DNA of 5,210 bases from an uncultured Selenomonadales bacterium (GTDB lineage: Bacteria; Bacillota; Negativicutes; Selenomonadales; Selenomonadaceae). The position numbers and the translations under genes were made by a program. The notes under the pieces are model-generated. The model saw only the letters and a program-made list of their open reading frames with translations, was not told where the DNA came from and searched no databases. Where the stretch lies: NCBI GenBank assembly GCA_947167555.1, contig CAMVIO010000156.1, forward strand, positions 1 through 5,210, written 5' to 3'. This document shows, one piece after another, positions 1 through 5,210 of the stretch (the first letter of the stretch is position 1; every line of letters starts with the position of its first letter).

Positions 1-832
1 CTTTTCCTGTCGCAACGACAAGCCCTTGTTCAGTCTGGTAAATCACTTCGCCGGGTTCGCCTCCATGCTCGCCGTCATGAACTCTCGTGCGCCAAATTTT
101 AAATATATTCCCGTCTAACCGTGTATACGCACCCGGCCAGGAATCAAGTGCACGAATGAGATTATGCAACTCAAGGGCGGATTTCGCCCAATCAATTTTG
201 CCAGTTTCCTTTGTCAGCATAGCCGCGTAACACGACGCGCTGTCGTCCTGTTTGATTCGTAGCAATGTTCCATCCATCAACGCCATGATTGTCTTGACAA
301 GAAGCTTTGCACCGATATCACTGAGTAAGTCATGAAGCGTCTCCATTGTCATATCAGCATCGATTCCAATTTTTTCTTGGAGCAGCATGTCGCCTGTGTC
401 CAAGCCCGCATCCATGAACATCGTAGTTACGCCGGTCATCGTCTCTCCCGCCATCAGACAACGCTGCATCGGTGCTGCGCCGCGGTAACGAGGCAAGAGC
501 GACGCATGAACGTTAATGCATCCCAATGGCGGAATATCCAAAATGCGCTGCGGCAGAATTTGACCGAAAGCCACAACGACAACCAAATCAGGAGCAAGCT
601 TCTCCAACTCCGTGATAAATTCTTCCTCCCCTATTCTATAGGGTTGATAAACAGGTAAATCGTGCGCCTGCGCAAAGACTTTCACGGGCGGCGGCGTCAT
701 TTTTTGTCCCCGCCCCCGCTTTTTGTCTGGCTGCGTCACAATGCCTATGACCTCGCTGATCTCCGAGAGCCGGGCAAGGCTGGGAACCGCGAAATCCGGT
801 GTTCCCATAAAAACCGTCTTCAGCCGTTTCAT
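1..832 (-). CDS. fmt: Methionyl-tRNA formyltransferase (partial, C-terminus beyond window)
   Basis: Fmt transfers a formyl group from 10-formyl-tetrahydrofolate to Met-tRNAfMet in the cytosol, making the initiator for bacterial translation. The frame is open from the ATG at 832 to the window edge: 277 residues of a family of about 310, so roughly 35-40 C-terminal residues are missing. Visible motifs are GTPDF near residue 10, VVVVAFGQILP before residue 95, and INVHASLLPRYRGAAP at about 106-121. LDTGD follows at about 142-147. The catalytic Asn, His and Asp (N106, H108, D144 in E. coli Fmt) correspond to N107, H109 and D145. The N-terminal part is the Rossmann-like formyltransferase domain; the C-terminal tRNA-binding domain begins near residue 205. 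The start is set by GGAGG at 837-841 and by the ATGA overlap with the def stop, which implies translational coupling. The frame is intact and the assignment is secure. Confidence 0.97.
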   Translation of the reverse strand, partial: MKRLKTVFMGTPDFAVPSLARLSEISEVIGIVTQPDKKRGRGQKMTPPPVKVFAQAHDLPVYQPYRIGEEEFITELEKLAPDLVVVVAFGQILPQRILDIPPLGCINVHASLLPRYRGAAPMQRCLMAGETMTGVTTMFMDAGLDTGDMLLQEKIGIDADMTMETLHDLLSDIGAKLLVKTIMALMDGTLLRIKQDDSASCYAAMLTKETGKIDWAKSALELHNLIRALDSWPGAYTRLDGNIFKIWRTRVHDGEHGGEPGEVIYQTEQGLVVATGK

Positions 833-1296
833 GACTCCTCCGTCTCCTGTCGAAGACTCTTCGCCACATCGATGAACAAAATTCCGTTCAGATGATCCAA
901 CTCATGCTGTATGCAACGTGCCAAAAGCGCGTCCGCCTCCATCTTGCGGCGTTTGCCGTAGCGCGTCGTGTACTCCACCGTCACCTTTTCCGCGCGCTCC
1001 ACATCGCCGAAAATCCCCGGCACGCTCAGGCATCCTTCCGAATCCACGCAGGCACCTTCCTTTGCGAGAATTTCGGGATTAATCAACTCCAAAAGCTTGC
1101 TGTTGCCGATGTCGATGACTACCGCGCGGATGGCTCGGCCAACCTGAGGCGCAGCGAGACCGATTCCATCGAACTTGTACATCGTCTCGGCCATATCGTC
1201 TAGGAACCCCCGAAACTTCCCGTCAATCTTCTTCACGGGTTCGCAAACTTTCTTCAAAACAGGGGAGCCGGCCTTTTGTATCTCCAACAACGCCAT
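829..1296 (-). CDS. def: Peptide deformylase
   Basis: Def is a metal-dependent hydrolase, usually with iron, that removes the N-formyl group from nascent proteins and so undoes the mark placed by Fmt. All three family motifs are intact: GIGLAAPQVG at residues 44-53, EGCLS at 87-91 with metal ligand C89, and QHELDH at 130-135 with ligands H131 and H135 and catalytic E132. At 155 residues it has the usual length of a short bacterial deformylase. The ATG at 1296 follows an AAAGGAAG ribosome binding site at 1304-1311. It is the first gene of a def-fmt unit; its stop overlaps the fmt start by four bases. priA, often found upstream of def, is absent here, since a flagellin gene takes that place. 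Expression probably comes from the promoter at 1383-1411. Confidence 0.98.
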   Translation of the reverse strand: MALLEIQKAGSPVLKKVCEPVKKIDGKFRGFLDDMAETMYKFDGIGLAAPQVGRAIRAVVIDIGNSKLLELINPEILAKEGACVDSEGCLSVPGIFGDVERAEKVTVEYTTRYGKRRKMEADALLARCIQHELDHLNGILFIDVAKSLRQETEES

Positions 1297-1382
1297 GAAA
1301 TAACTTCCTTTCCTTCTCTATGGTAAGACTACAAAAGCAAAGAAGCTGTGTAATCGCAAATCTTCTCTTTTCATATCATAGC

Positions 1383-1411
1383 ATTATATCACATATTATA
1401 TACTAAACCAA
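1383..1411 (-). promoter_or_regulatory. Sigma-A type promoter for def-fmt
   Basis: On the minus strand, TTGGTT (1406-1411) is separated by 17 bases from a perfect TATAAT (1383-1388). A TG one base before the -10 box (TGATATAAT) makes it an extended -10 promoter. Transcription would start near 1376, giving an untranslated leader of about 80 nt before def. The -35 box begins only a few bases past the T-rich tail of the flagellin terminator, so def-fmt appears insulated from flagellin transcription. No operator or riboswitch was recognised in the leader. Confidence 0.75.
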
Positions 1412-1440
1412 CAGAAAAGGGACTGCCGAAAAGCAGTCCC
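1412..1440 (-). terminator. Intrinsic terminator of the flagellin gene
   Basis: Read on the minus strand, an 8-bp perfect stem GGGACTGC / GCAGTCCC (1433-1440 pairing with 1419-1426) encloses a 6-nt loop and is followed by TTTTCTGTT. It starts 22 bases after the flagellin stop codon. The opposite strand has no T-run directly after the stem, so termination is expected mainly for the leftward flagellin transcript. Confidence 0.9.
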
Positions 1441-1461
1441 CCGATTTGCTATATCTAAGAA

Positions 1462-2331
1462 TCACGGAAGAAGTGAAAGCACCTGCGCACTGTTATGCAT
1501 GAACATCTTTTGCGCATGAAGTGCCAACTGATTTTGCGCATCGGCGGAACGAAGCTTCGTCACTTCCGCAGCGATATCCGTATCATCCTGAGACGAAAGA
1601 GCCTCCGTCAAGGACGCCTCCATCGTCGTATAGTTGCCCTCAGAGAAGGAAAGCCCTTGCTGCATAGCACCAATATCGGTCGCCATACCTAAAGAGGAAT
1701 CCAGTGCCGTATCAACAAGCCCTTCCTGCTCGCTCGCAATACCGCTCTCCACACCCGTTGCCGTAGCAAGTGCAGAATCGACTGTACCAAGAGCTTGCTC
1801 AATGCCAGCCGACGAAGAAAGGTCAAACGTCAATTTGCCTTGGTCATCTGTCAAGCCCAAGCCCTGTGAGGACAGATTGCCCAGATTGACAGTTTTGTAT
1901 CCCGTGTCCCCCGCAATCGTGAAAGAACGTGTCCCATCCAAAAGGCGCATTCCGTTATACTCTACTGCCGCGTTATCATTGATCGTCGAAACCGATTTGG
2001 ATATAGATTGCGTAATCGCGGCAATATCCGAACCTTGATTCGTGCCGTTTGCCGCCTGCAAAACCTGCTCCCTTATGGATGTCAATGCATTCACTGTCGA
2101 GCTGACGCCACCTGCCGCAACATTAAGCATGGAGTTCGCCGTCTGGACGTTGCGTTTCGATTGTGCCGCCGTCCCAACATTTAAACTCATGCGCGCCGCA
2201 ATCGAATACGCCGAGGCACCATATTTCGCCGAAGGTCTCTGCGAACCAGTCGCGATTTTTTGGATACTGGAACTAATCGCTGCATTTGAACGATTAATCT
2301 GGTTCAGACTTCCAAGCCCTCCAATAGCCAT
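1462..2331 (-). CDS. Divergent short flagellin (flagellar filament protein)
   Basis: Flagellin is exported by the flagellar type III apparatus and polymerises into the filament. This 289-residue protein has both conserved ends and almost no variable middle, so it is mostly D0/D1 helices. Flagellin hallmarks are IREQVLQAANGTN at about residues 86-98, EYNGMRLLDG at 124-133, and a C-terminus ending QVLSLLP that matches the family ending VLSLL. It contains no cysteine or tryptophan, as is common in flagellins. The N-terminus is atypical: the usual LSSG..I..A.DDAAG.AI stretch reads IATGSQRPSAKYGASAYSIA. A GTG at 2338-2340 could extend the frame by three residues, but it overlaps the GGGAG ribosome binding site; the ATG at 2331 sits 8 bases after that site and is preferred. 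No flagellar neighbours (fliD, fliS, csrA) are visible, so it looks like a stand-alone flagellin locus. A flagellin-like minor filament or hook-junction protein is possible but less likely. Confidence 0.9.
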   Translation of the reverse strand: MAIGGLGSLNQINRSNAAISSSIQKIATGSQRPSAKYGASAYSIAARMSLNVGTAAQSKRNVQTANSMLNVAAGGVSSTVNALTSIREQVLQAANGTNQGSDIAAITQSISKSVSTINDNAAVEYNGMRLLDGTRSFTIAGDTGYKTVNLGNLSSQGLGLTDDQGKLTFDLSSSAGIEQALGTVDSALATATGVESGIASEQEGLVDTALDSSLGMATDIGAMQQGLSFSEGNYTTMEASLTEALSSQDDTDIAAEVTKLRSADAQNQLALHAQKMFMHNSAQVLSLLP

Positions 2332-2339
2332 AATATGCA

Positions 2340-2347
2340 CTCCCTTT
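2340..2347 (-). promoter_or_regulatory. Flagellin ribosome binding site that decides the start
   Basis: AAAGGGAG on the minus strand ends 8 bases before the ATG at 2331. The in-frame GTG at 2338-2340 shares its first base with this site and cannot be served by it, so the shorter 289-residue protein is the likely product. Confidence 0.8.
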
Positions 2348-2378
2348 CCACAACCTGCAATTACATTTTTACAAGTAT

Positions 2379-2407
2379 AGTCTAAACCAAAGTCTCATTT
2401 TTCTCAA
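2379..2407 (-). promoter_or_regulatory. Candidate vegetative promoter for the flagellin gene
   Basis: On the minus strand, TTGAGA (2402-2407; 5 of 6 matches to TTGACA) lies 17 bases before TAGACT (2379-2384; 4 of 6 matches to TATAAT). Transcription would start near 2372, about 40 bases before the ATG. No sigma-28 type element (TAAA, about 15 bases, GCCGATAA) was found between 2332 and 2459. A neighbouring TATACT (2374-2379) is an alternative -10 but has no -35 partner. This is a motif match only. Confidence 0.45.
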
Positions 2408-2459
2408 GGGAAACAAGATCAGTTTATATAGGACATATTTCCTGTTTTTTATTATCCTT

Positions 2460-2897
2460 TCAACGCATATTTGCTTCTGCCGCTTCCAAAAGCATTTGAT
2501 AAGCTGTCAACTCGCGCGCAAACGCTTCTCCTTCCACTTTGTTGCCCGCGCGTCCGTCACGATTGAAAAAAAATTCCCCTGTTTTCAACTTTTGCCAAAA
2601 CCAGCATTCGCGCCACTCATCCTCCAAAGGAATTGCCCTTTCGGTTCCTCCCTGTTCACGCAAAACAACCGGGAATGACAGGAAACCAATCAAACGCCAT
2701 TTCTCATCCTCTTCCACGATATAAGCGCTCGATAGATCTGCAACTGCCCCGACACGATTTCCCATCGACCACACCGGAAAACCCGGGTCTCCATGATAAT
2801 ACGTAATCCCGTCCATTTCCACAAAATCCTTCTCCTCTGCAAACGTGGTTGATGTCATAATCAACAAAAGCATCAACAAACAGATAAAACGGCGCAT
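2460..2897 (-). CDS. Small secreted protein of unknown function
   Basis: The 145-residue product is not recognised. Its start is the ATG at 2897, placed 8 bases after a strong GGGAGG (2906-2911); the frame runs further upstream, but those codons lie before the ribosome binding site. The N-terminus is a classic Sec signal peptide: MRR, a hydrophobic core at residues 4-14 (FICLLMLLLIM), a polar TSTT, and a probable signal peptidase I cut after TFA at residue 20. There is no lipobox and no second membrane segment, so a soluble exported protein of about 125 residues is expected. The mature part is rich in aromatics and acidic residues, with an EWRECWFWQKL segment (94-104) holding its only mature cysteine (C98), and a helical C-terminal tail. 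It lies 128 bases upstream of the flagellin start and may read into it; no convincing terminator or own promoter was found. That it is a real gene is likely from the combined ribosome binding site and signal peptide. Confidence 0.8.
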   Translation of the reverse strand: MRRFICLLMLLLIMTSTTFAEEKDFVEMDGITYYHGDPGFPVWSMGNRVGAVADLSSAYIVEEDEKWRLIGFLSFPVVLREQGGTERAIPLEDEWRECWFWQKLKTGEFFFNRDGRAGNKVEGEAFARELTAYQMLLEAAEANMR

Positions 2898-3015
2898 TCC
2901 TGATACCTCCCTTTGCTTTATCATACACCATTCCATCTCCGAAAGGAATATTCAAAGAGAAAACTATCGTCCAAAAATGTTCAAATTCTATAAACCGTCC
3001 CCACCACTTTCAAAT

Positions 3016-3044
3016 TTGCTCCTCCCGACTAATCATGCTATAAT
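3016..3044 (+). promoter_or_regulatory. Extended -10 promoter of the hydG operon leader
   Basis: A perfect TATAAT at 3039-3044 is preceded by TG one base upstream (TGCTATAAT), the extended -10 signature. Seventeen bases further upstream is a weak -35, TTGCTC (3016-3021). Transcription should begin near 3051. This is the only good plus-strand promoter seen before the hydG genes, and everything it makes must cross the terminator at 3105-3130. Confidence 0.75.
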
Positions 3045-3050
3045 ATTTTT

Positions 3051-3130
3051 GCAAAGCGGAAGGTATTCTGACGCCGAGCGCGGGAAAATCGGATAACTTT
3101 CTCTCCCCGCGTATTTGCGGGGCGTTTTTT
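3051..3130 (+). ncRNA. Candidate attenuator or riboswitch leader RNA of the hydG operon
   Basis: From the predicted start near 3051 to the terminator T-run at 3130 lie about 80 non-coding nucleotides. Stem CCGA (3074-3077) with TCGG (3089-3092) encloses an 11-nt loop. Within that loop CGCGGG (3079-3084) is perfectly complementary to CCCGCG (3106-3111), giving a possible H-type pseudoknot with loops of 1, 4 and 13 nt. The same CCCGC bases form the 5' arm of the terminator, so the pseudoknot (or the equivalent simple hairpin, extendable by AAA 3085-3087 with TTT 3098-3100) would act as an antiterminator. ACGCC (3071-3075) can also pair with GGCGT (3121-3125). I recognise no known riboswitch, T-box or protein-binding leader. 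It could instead be a free-standing small RNA. Structure read by eye; no ligand assigned. Confidence 0.5.
3105..3130 (+). terminator. Intrinsic terminator ahead of the hydG operon
   Basis: CCCCGC (3105-3110) pairs with GCGGGG (3117-3122) around the loop GTATTT; CG and six T follow (3125-3130). There is no gene upstream on this strand for it to close, since the nearest left-hand gene runs leftward. It lies 34 bases before the ATG at 3165, so it probably controls readthrough into the operon rather than ending a coding transcript. Confidence 0.88.
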
Positions 3131-3164
3131 GTTCCTGCGTTATCATTTAAATGGGGGGATTATT

Positions 3165-3425
3165 ATGGAAAACAGAGTGGCCTTGATCGGCATTATCGTC
3201 AGCGACCGAACAGCGGCCGAAAAAATGAACGCGATTCTGCATGAGTACGGAGACTACATTATCGGACGTATGGGCGTGCCGTACAAAAAGCGCGGCATAT
3301 CCATTATCAGCATAGCGCTCGATGCACCCGCCGACGTCATCAGCGCGCTTTCGGGAAAACTCGGCGCGCTCCAGAATGTCAGCACAAAAACGGTCTACAC
3401 GAAGACGCCGAATGACGAGGAGTAA
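3165..3425 (+). CDS. Iron-only hydrogenase system regulator, TM1266-like ACT-fold protein
   Basis: This 86-residue protein resembles the TM1266 family of small ferredoxin-fold (ACT/NikR C-terminal-like) proteins that are encoded beside [FeFe]-hydrogenase maturases and are annotated as putative regulators. The predicted order is strand (VALIGIIVSD, 5-14), helix (15-28), strand around DYIIGRMGVPY (30-40), strand (GISIISIALD, 44-53), helix (55-66) and a last strand (VSTKTVYT, 72-79). The RMGVPY turn and the ALIGIIV start are what I recognise of the family. It has no DNA-binding domain, so a direct repressor role is doubtful; the ligand is unknown. The ATG at 3165 follows a run of G (GGGGGGA, 3153-3159) at 5 bases; a TTG at 3129 lies inside the terminator and is rejected. 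hydG follows after four bases, with its ribosome binding site inside this gene's end, pointing to one operon and coupled translation. Confidence 0.88.
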   Translation: MENRVALIGIIVSDRTAAEKMNAILHEYGDYIIGRMGVPYKKRGISIISIALDAPADVISALSGKLGALQNVSTKTVYTKTPNDEE

Positions 3426-3429
3426 CGAT

Positions 3430-4860
3430 ATGGAAAACATCAAATACGATCCGAAATCACTTCACGCAGAGGAATTCATCCATCATGGCGAAATCATGGA
3501 CACTCTCGCCTATGCCGAGGAAAACAAGTCGAACCGCGCCTTGATTGAGGGACTGCTCAATCGCGCCATGGACTGCAAGGGGGTGACGCATCGCGAGGCT
3601 GCGGTGTTGCTCGCCTGCGATTTACCTGATCTGAACGAGAAAATGTTTTCGTTGGCGAAAAAAATCAAGGAGGAACTGTACGGGCAGCGCATCGTGTTGT
3701 TCGCACCGCTGTATCTGTCGAATTACTGCGTCAACAGCTGCGTCTATTGCCCATACCACGCGAAGAACAAAAACATTCGCCGAAAAAAACTGACACAGGA
3801 AGAAATCCGCCGCGAAGTCATCGCTTTGCAGGACATGGGACATAAACGTCTCGCGCTGGAAACGGGTGAGGATCCGGTCAACAATCCTATCGAATATGTC
3901 TTGGAAAGCATCAAAACCATCTACAGCATCAAGCATAAAAACGGTGCAATCCGTCGCGTGAATGTCAATATCGCTGCGACAACAGTGGAGAATTATCGCC
4001 GCTTGAAGGAAGCGGGCATCGGCACTTACATTCTCTTCCAAGAAACGTACCACAAGGACAATTATGAGAAACTGCATCCGGCAGGACCGAAGCATGACTA
4101 CGCTTGGCACACCGAGGCAATGGACCGCGCGATGGAAGGCGGCATTGACGACGTAGGCTGCGGCGTCTTGTTCGGACTGAATCTTTATCGCTATGACTTT
4201 GTCGGGCTTTTGATGCACGCGGAGCATTTGGAAGCCGTGCATGGCGTCGGTCCGCATACGATCAGCGTTCCCCGCATACGTCCCGCCGATGACATCGATC
4301 CTGCCGCATTCTCCAATGCCATTGATGACGACACATTTGCGAAGCTTGTCGCGGTAATCCGTATCGCCGTTCCGTATACGGGCATGATTGTTTCCACGCG
4401 GGAATCAGAAGAAAGCCGCAAACGCGTCCTCGACCTCGGCATTTCACAGATTTCCGGCGCATCCTGCACCAGCGTGGGCGGATATGAGAAAAAGGAACGC
4501 CCGGAGGATAACTCCGCCCAATTTGACGTAAATGATACTCGGACGCTGGACGAAGTCGTACAATGGTTGCTCGACCTCGGTTATGTGCCGAGCTTCTGCA
4601 CCGCCTGCTATCGCGCAGGGCGCACCGGCGACCGCTTCATGGCGCTCTGCAAGAGCGGGCAGATCAAGAACTGCTGCCTGCCCAATGCGCTTATGACGCT
4701 GAAGGAATACCTCGAGGACTACGCCAGCGAGGAGACACAGAAAAAAGGCGAAGCCGTCATCAAGGCGCAGCTTGAGGAAATTCCCAGCCCGGCAGTCCGC
4801 GCGAAGGCGGCGGAGTATCTGAAAGAGCTTCACGATGGCATGAGGGATTTCCGTTTTTGA
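3430..4860 (+). CDS. hydG: [FeFe]-hydrogenase maturase HydG, radical SAM tyrosine lyase
   Basis: HydG splits tyrosine with S-adenosylmethionine into p-cresol and dehydroglycine, and converts the latter into the CO and CN ligands delivered as an Fe-CO-CN synthon for the H-cluster. It acts with HydE and HydF in the cytosol. The 476-residue length is normal. The radical SAM motif CVNSCVYC (C100, C104, C107) binds the [4Fe-4S] cluster; a LETGEDP segment (143-149) matches the SAM-contact region of the ThiH/HydG group. The C-terminal CX2CX22C motif (C390, C393, C416), which holds the auxiliary iron-sulfur cluster, separates HydG from ThiH. The family stretch SGASCTSVGGY lies at about 342-352. The ATG at 3430 sits 7 bases after GAGGAG (3417-3422); upstream in-frame starts lie inside the preceding gene. 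All catalytic cysteines are present. hydE and hydF are not in the window. Confidence 0.97.
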   Translation: MENIKYDPKSLHAEEFIHHGEIMDTLAYAEENKSNRALIEGLLNRAMDCKGVTHREAAVLLACDLPDLNEKMFSLAKKIKEELYGQRIVLFAPLYLSNYCVNSCVYCPYHAKNKNIRRKKLTQEEIRREVIALQDMGHKRLALETGEDPVNNPIEYVLESIKTIYSIKHKNGAIRRVNVNIAATTVENYRRLKEAGIGTYILFQETYHKDNYEKLHPAGPKHDYAWHTEAMDRAMEGGIDDVGCGVLFGLNLYRYDFVGLLMHAEHLEAVHGVGPHTISVPRIRPADDIDPAAFSNAIDDDTFAKLVAVIRIAVPYTGMIVSTRESEESRKRVLDLGISQISGASCTSVGGYEKKERPEDNSAQFDVNDTRTLDEVVQWLLDLGYVPSFCTACYRAGRTGDRFMALCKSGQIKNCCLPNALMTLKEYLEDYASEETQKKGEAVIKAQLEEIPSPAVRAKAAEYLKELHDGMRDFRF

Positions 4861-4889
4861 ATTTGTAAAAATTCTTTAGCAAAAAAGGT

Positions 4890-4913
4890 GATTTTTCCGT
4901 CAAAGCGGAAATC
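4890..4913. repeat. Imperfect inverted repeat between hydG and the next ORF
   Basis: GAT, two unpaired T, then TTCCG (4890-4899) pairs with CGGAAATC (4906-4913) around the loop TCAAAG: 8 base pairs with a 2-nt bulge. On the plus strand no T-run follows, so it is not a plus-strand terminator; it stops 3 bases before the AAGGGG ribosome binding site of the downstream ORF. On the minus strand it is followed by ACC and six T, but no leftward gene leads into it. It may be an mRNA-stabilising or translation-tuning hairpin, or chance. Confidence 0.4.
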
Positions 4914-4930
4914 AAGAAGGGGTTGATTCT

Positions 4931-5167
4931 ATGACCGCAGAGGAATACACGGAAATCTGCCTGCGTTTTGCCGAGGACACCAAAAACGACGGCAGCCTTG
5001 ACGATGGGCGTTTCTTTGTCACTTATAGAGGCGGGTGGATGTCGAGCTGTGATAACGCGCACGGCGGCGTCGGTGTACGTTGGGCCTTCGGCAAAAACGA
5101 GACGGAAATACGCCGATTAGCGCCGAAAAAATTACTTGAATGGCAGCATATGACCGAAAAAAACTAA
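4931..5167 (+). CDS. Small hypothetical protein downstream of hydG
   Basis: The 78-residue product is not recognised. The ATG at 4931 has a good ribosome binding site, AAGGGG (4917-4922), at 8 bases, which supports a real gene. The protein is soluble and hydrophilic, with no signal peptide or membrane segment. It starts with a predicted acidic helix (AEEYTEICLRFAED, 3-16), followed by a segment rich in glycine and aromatics (RFFVTYRGGWMSSC, 27-40, then GGVGVRWAFG, 45-54) that looks like a beta hairpin. A basic helix follows (EIRRLAPKKLLEWQHM). It has two cysteines (C10, C40) in no metal-binding spacing. It lies 70 bases after hydG on the same strand with no plus-strand terminator between, so it may be the last gene of the hydG operon. 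A role in hydrogenase maturation is only suggested by position. Confidence 0.7.
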   Translation: MTAEEYTEICLRFAEDTKNDGSLDDGRFFVTYRGGWMSSCDNAHGGVGVRWAFGKNETEIRRLAPKKLLEWQHMTEKN

Positions 5168-5210
5168 TAGTACTATCAATTAACGAAATAAACGAACGCG
5201 CATGGGATAT

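Noticed and set aside
332..658. Plus-strand open frame of 108 codons
   Set aside because: It lies antisense to fmt, whose conserved motifs fill this region; no supporting ribosome binding site.
1634..2380. Plus-strand open frames opposite flagellin
   Set aside because: Low-complexity Ser/Pro/Ala translations are mirror images of the flagellin codons.
1398..2392. Shared nine-base word TTGGTTTAG (minus strand) upstream of both def and flagellin
   Set aside because: In def it forms the -35 box, but in flagellin it falls between the -35 and -10 boxes; a nine-base match in AT-rich intergenic DNA is probably chance.
2430..2450. Weak plus-strand hairpin AGGA/TCCT followed by six T
   Set aside because: Only four base pairs, AT-rich loop, and no rightward gene upstream to terminate.
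2906..2960. TATGAT-like -10 for the secreted protein gene (minus strand, near 2919-2924)
   Set aside because: The -35 position reads TTCCTT with no TG extension, and the start site would fall almost on the ribosome binding site.
3064..3092. Resemblance of CTGACGC...GGGAAAATC to a hammerhead ribozyme core
   Set aside because: The essential CUGANGA is not present (CUGACGC instead) and the required three-stem layout is missing.
3622..4257. Long minus-strand open frame of 211 codons opposite hydG
   Set aside because: It is antisense to the conserved catalytic body of hydG, has no ribosome binding site, and its translation has no recognisable protein character.
4888..4926. Possible 12-codon leader peptide starting at GTG before the small ORF
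   Set aside because: Too short, no runs of one amino acid, and the start codon overlaps its only possible ribosome binding site.

Overview
The window looks like chromosomal DNA from a strictly anaerobic, flagellated bacterium of the Bacillota. A Selenomonas-like member of the Negativicutes fits best: low-to-mid GC, strong AGGAG-type ribosome binding sites, extended -10 promoters, a short divergent flagellin and an [FeFe]-hydrogenase maturation gene. The lineage is inferred from gene content and style only.

Left half (1 to 2897), all on the minus strand. From right to left there is a small secreted protein of unknown function (2460-2897), a 289-residue divergent flagellin (1462-2331) closed by a clear intrinsic terminator, then the N-formylmethionine pair def (829-1296) and fmt (1-832, cut by the window edge). 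def and fmt overlap by ATGA and share a promoter whose -35 box lies directly beyond the flagellin terminator. Fmt formylates initiator Met-tRNA and Def removes the formyl group from nascent proteins.

Right half (about 3016 to 5167), all on the plus strand. An extended -10 promoter starts an approximately 80-nt leader that ends in an intrinsic terminator only 34 nt before the first gene. That gene is a small ACT-like TM1266-family protein (3165-3425). Next come hydG (3430-4860), the radical-SAM tyrosine lyase that supplies the Fe-CO-CN unit of the [FeFe]-hydrogenase H-cluster, and a small unrecognised ORF (4931-5167). No second promoter is visible between the terminator and the first gene, so operon expression probably depends on readthrough. 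The leader can form a GC-rich pseudoknot that captures the 5' arm of the terminator, the architecture of a riboswitch or attenuator. I could not match it to any RNA class I know. It is the best candidate for something undescribed in this window.

No mobile element, CRISPR array, tRNA or rRNA was seen. No gene-free stretch exceeds 300 bases; the longest (2898-3164) holds the hyd promoter and leader.
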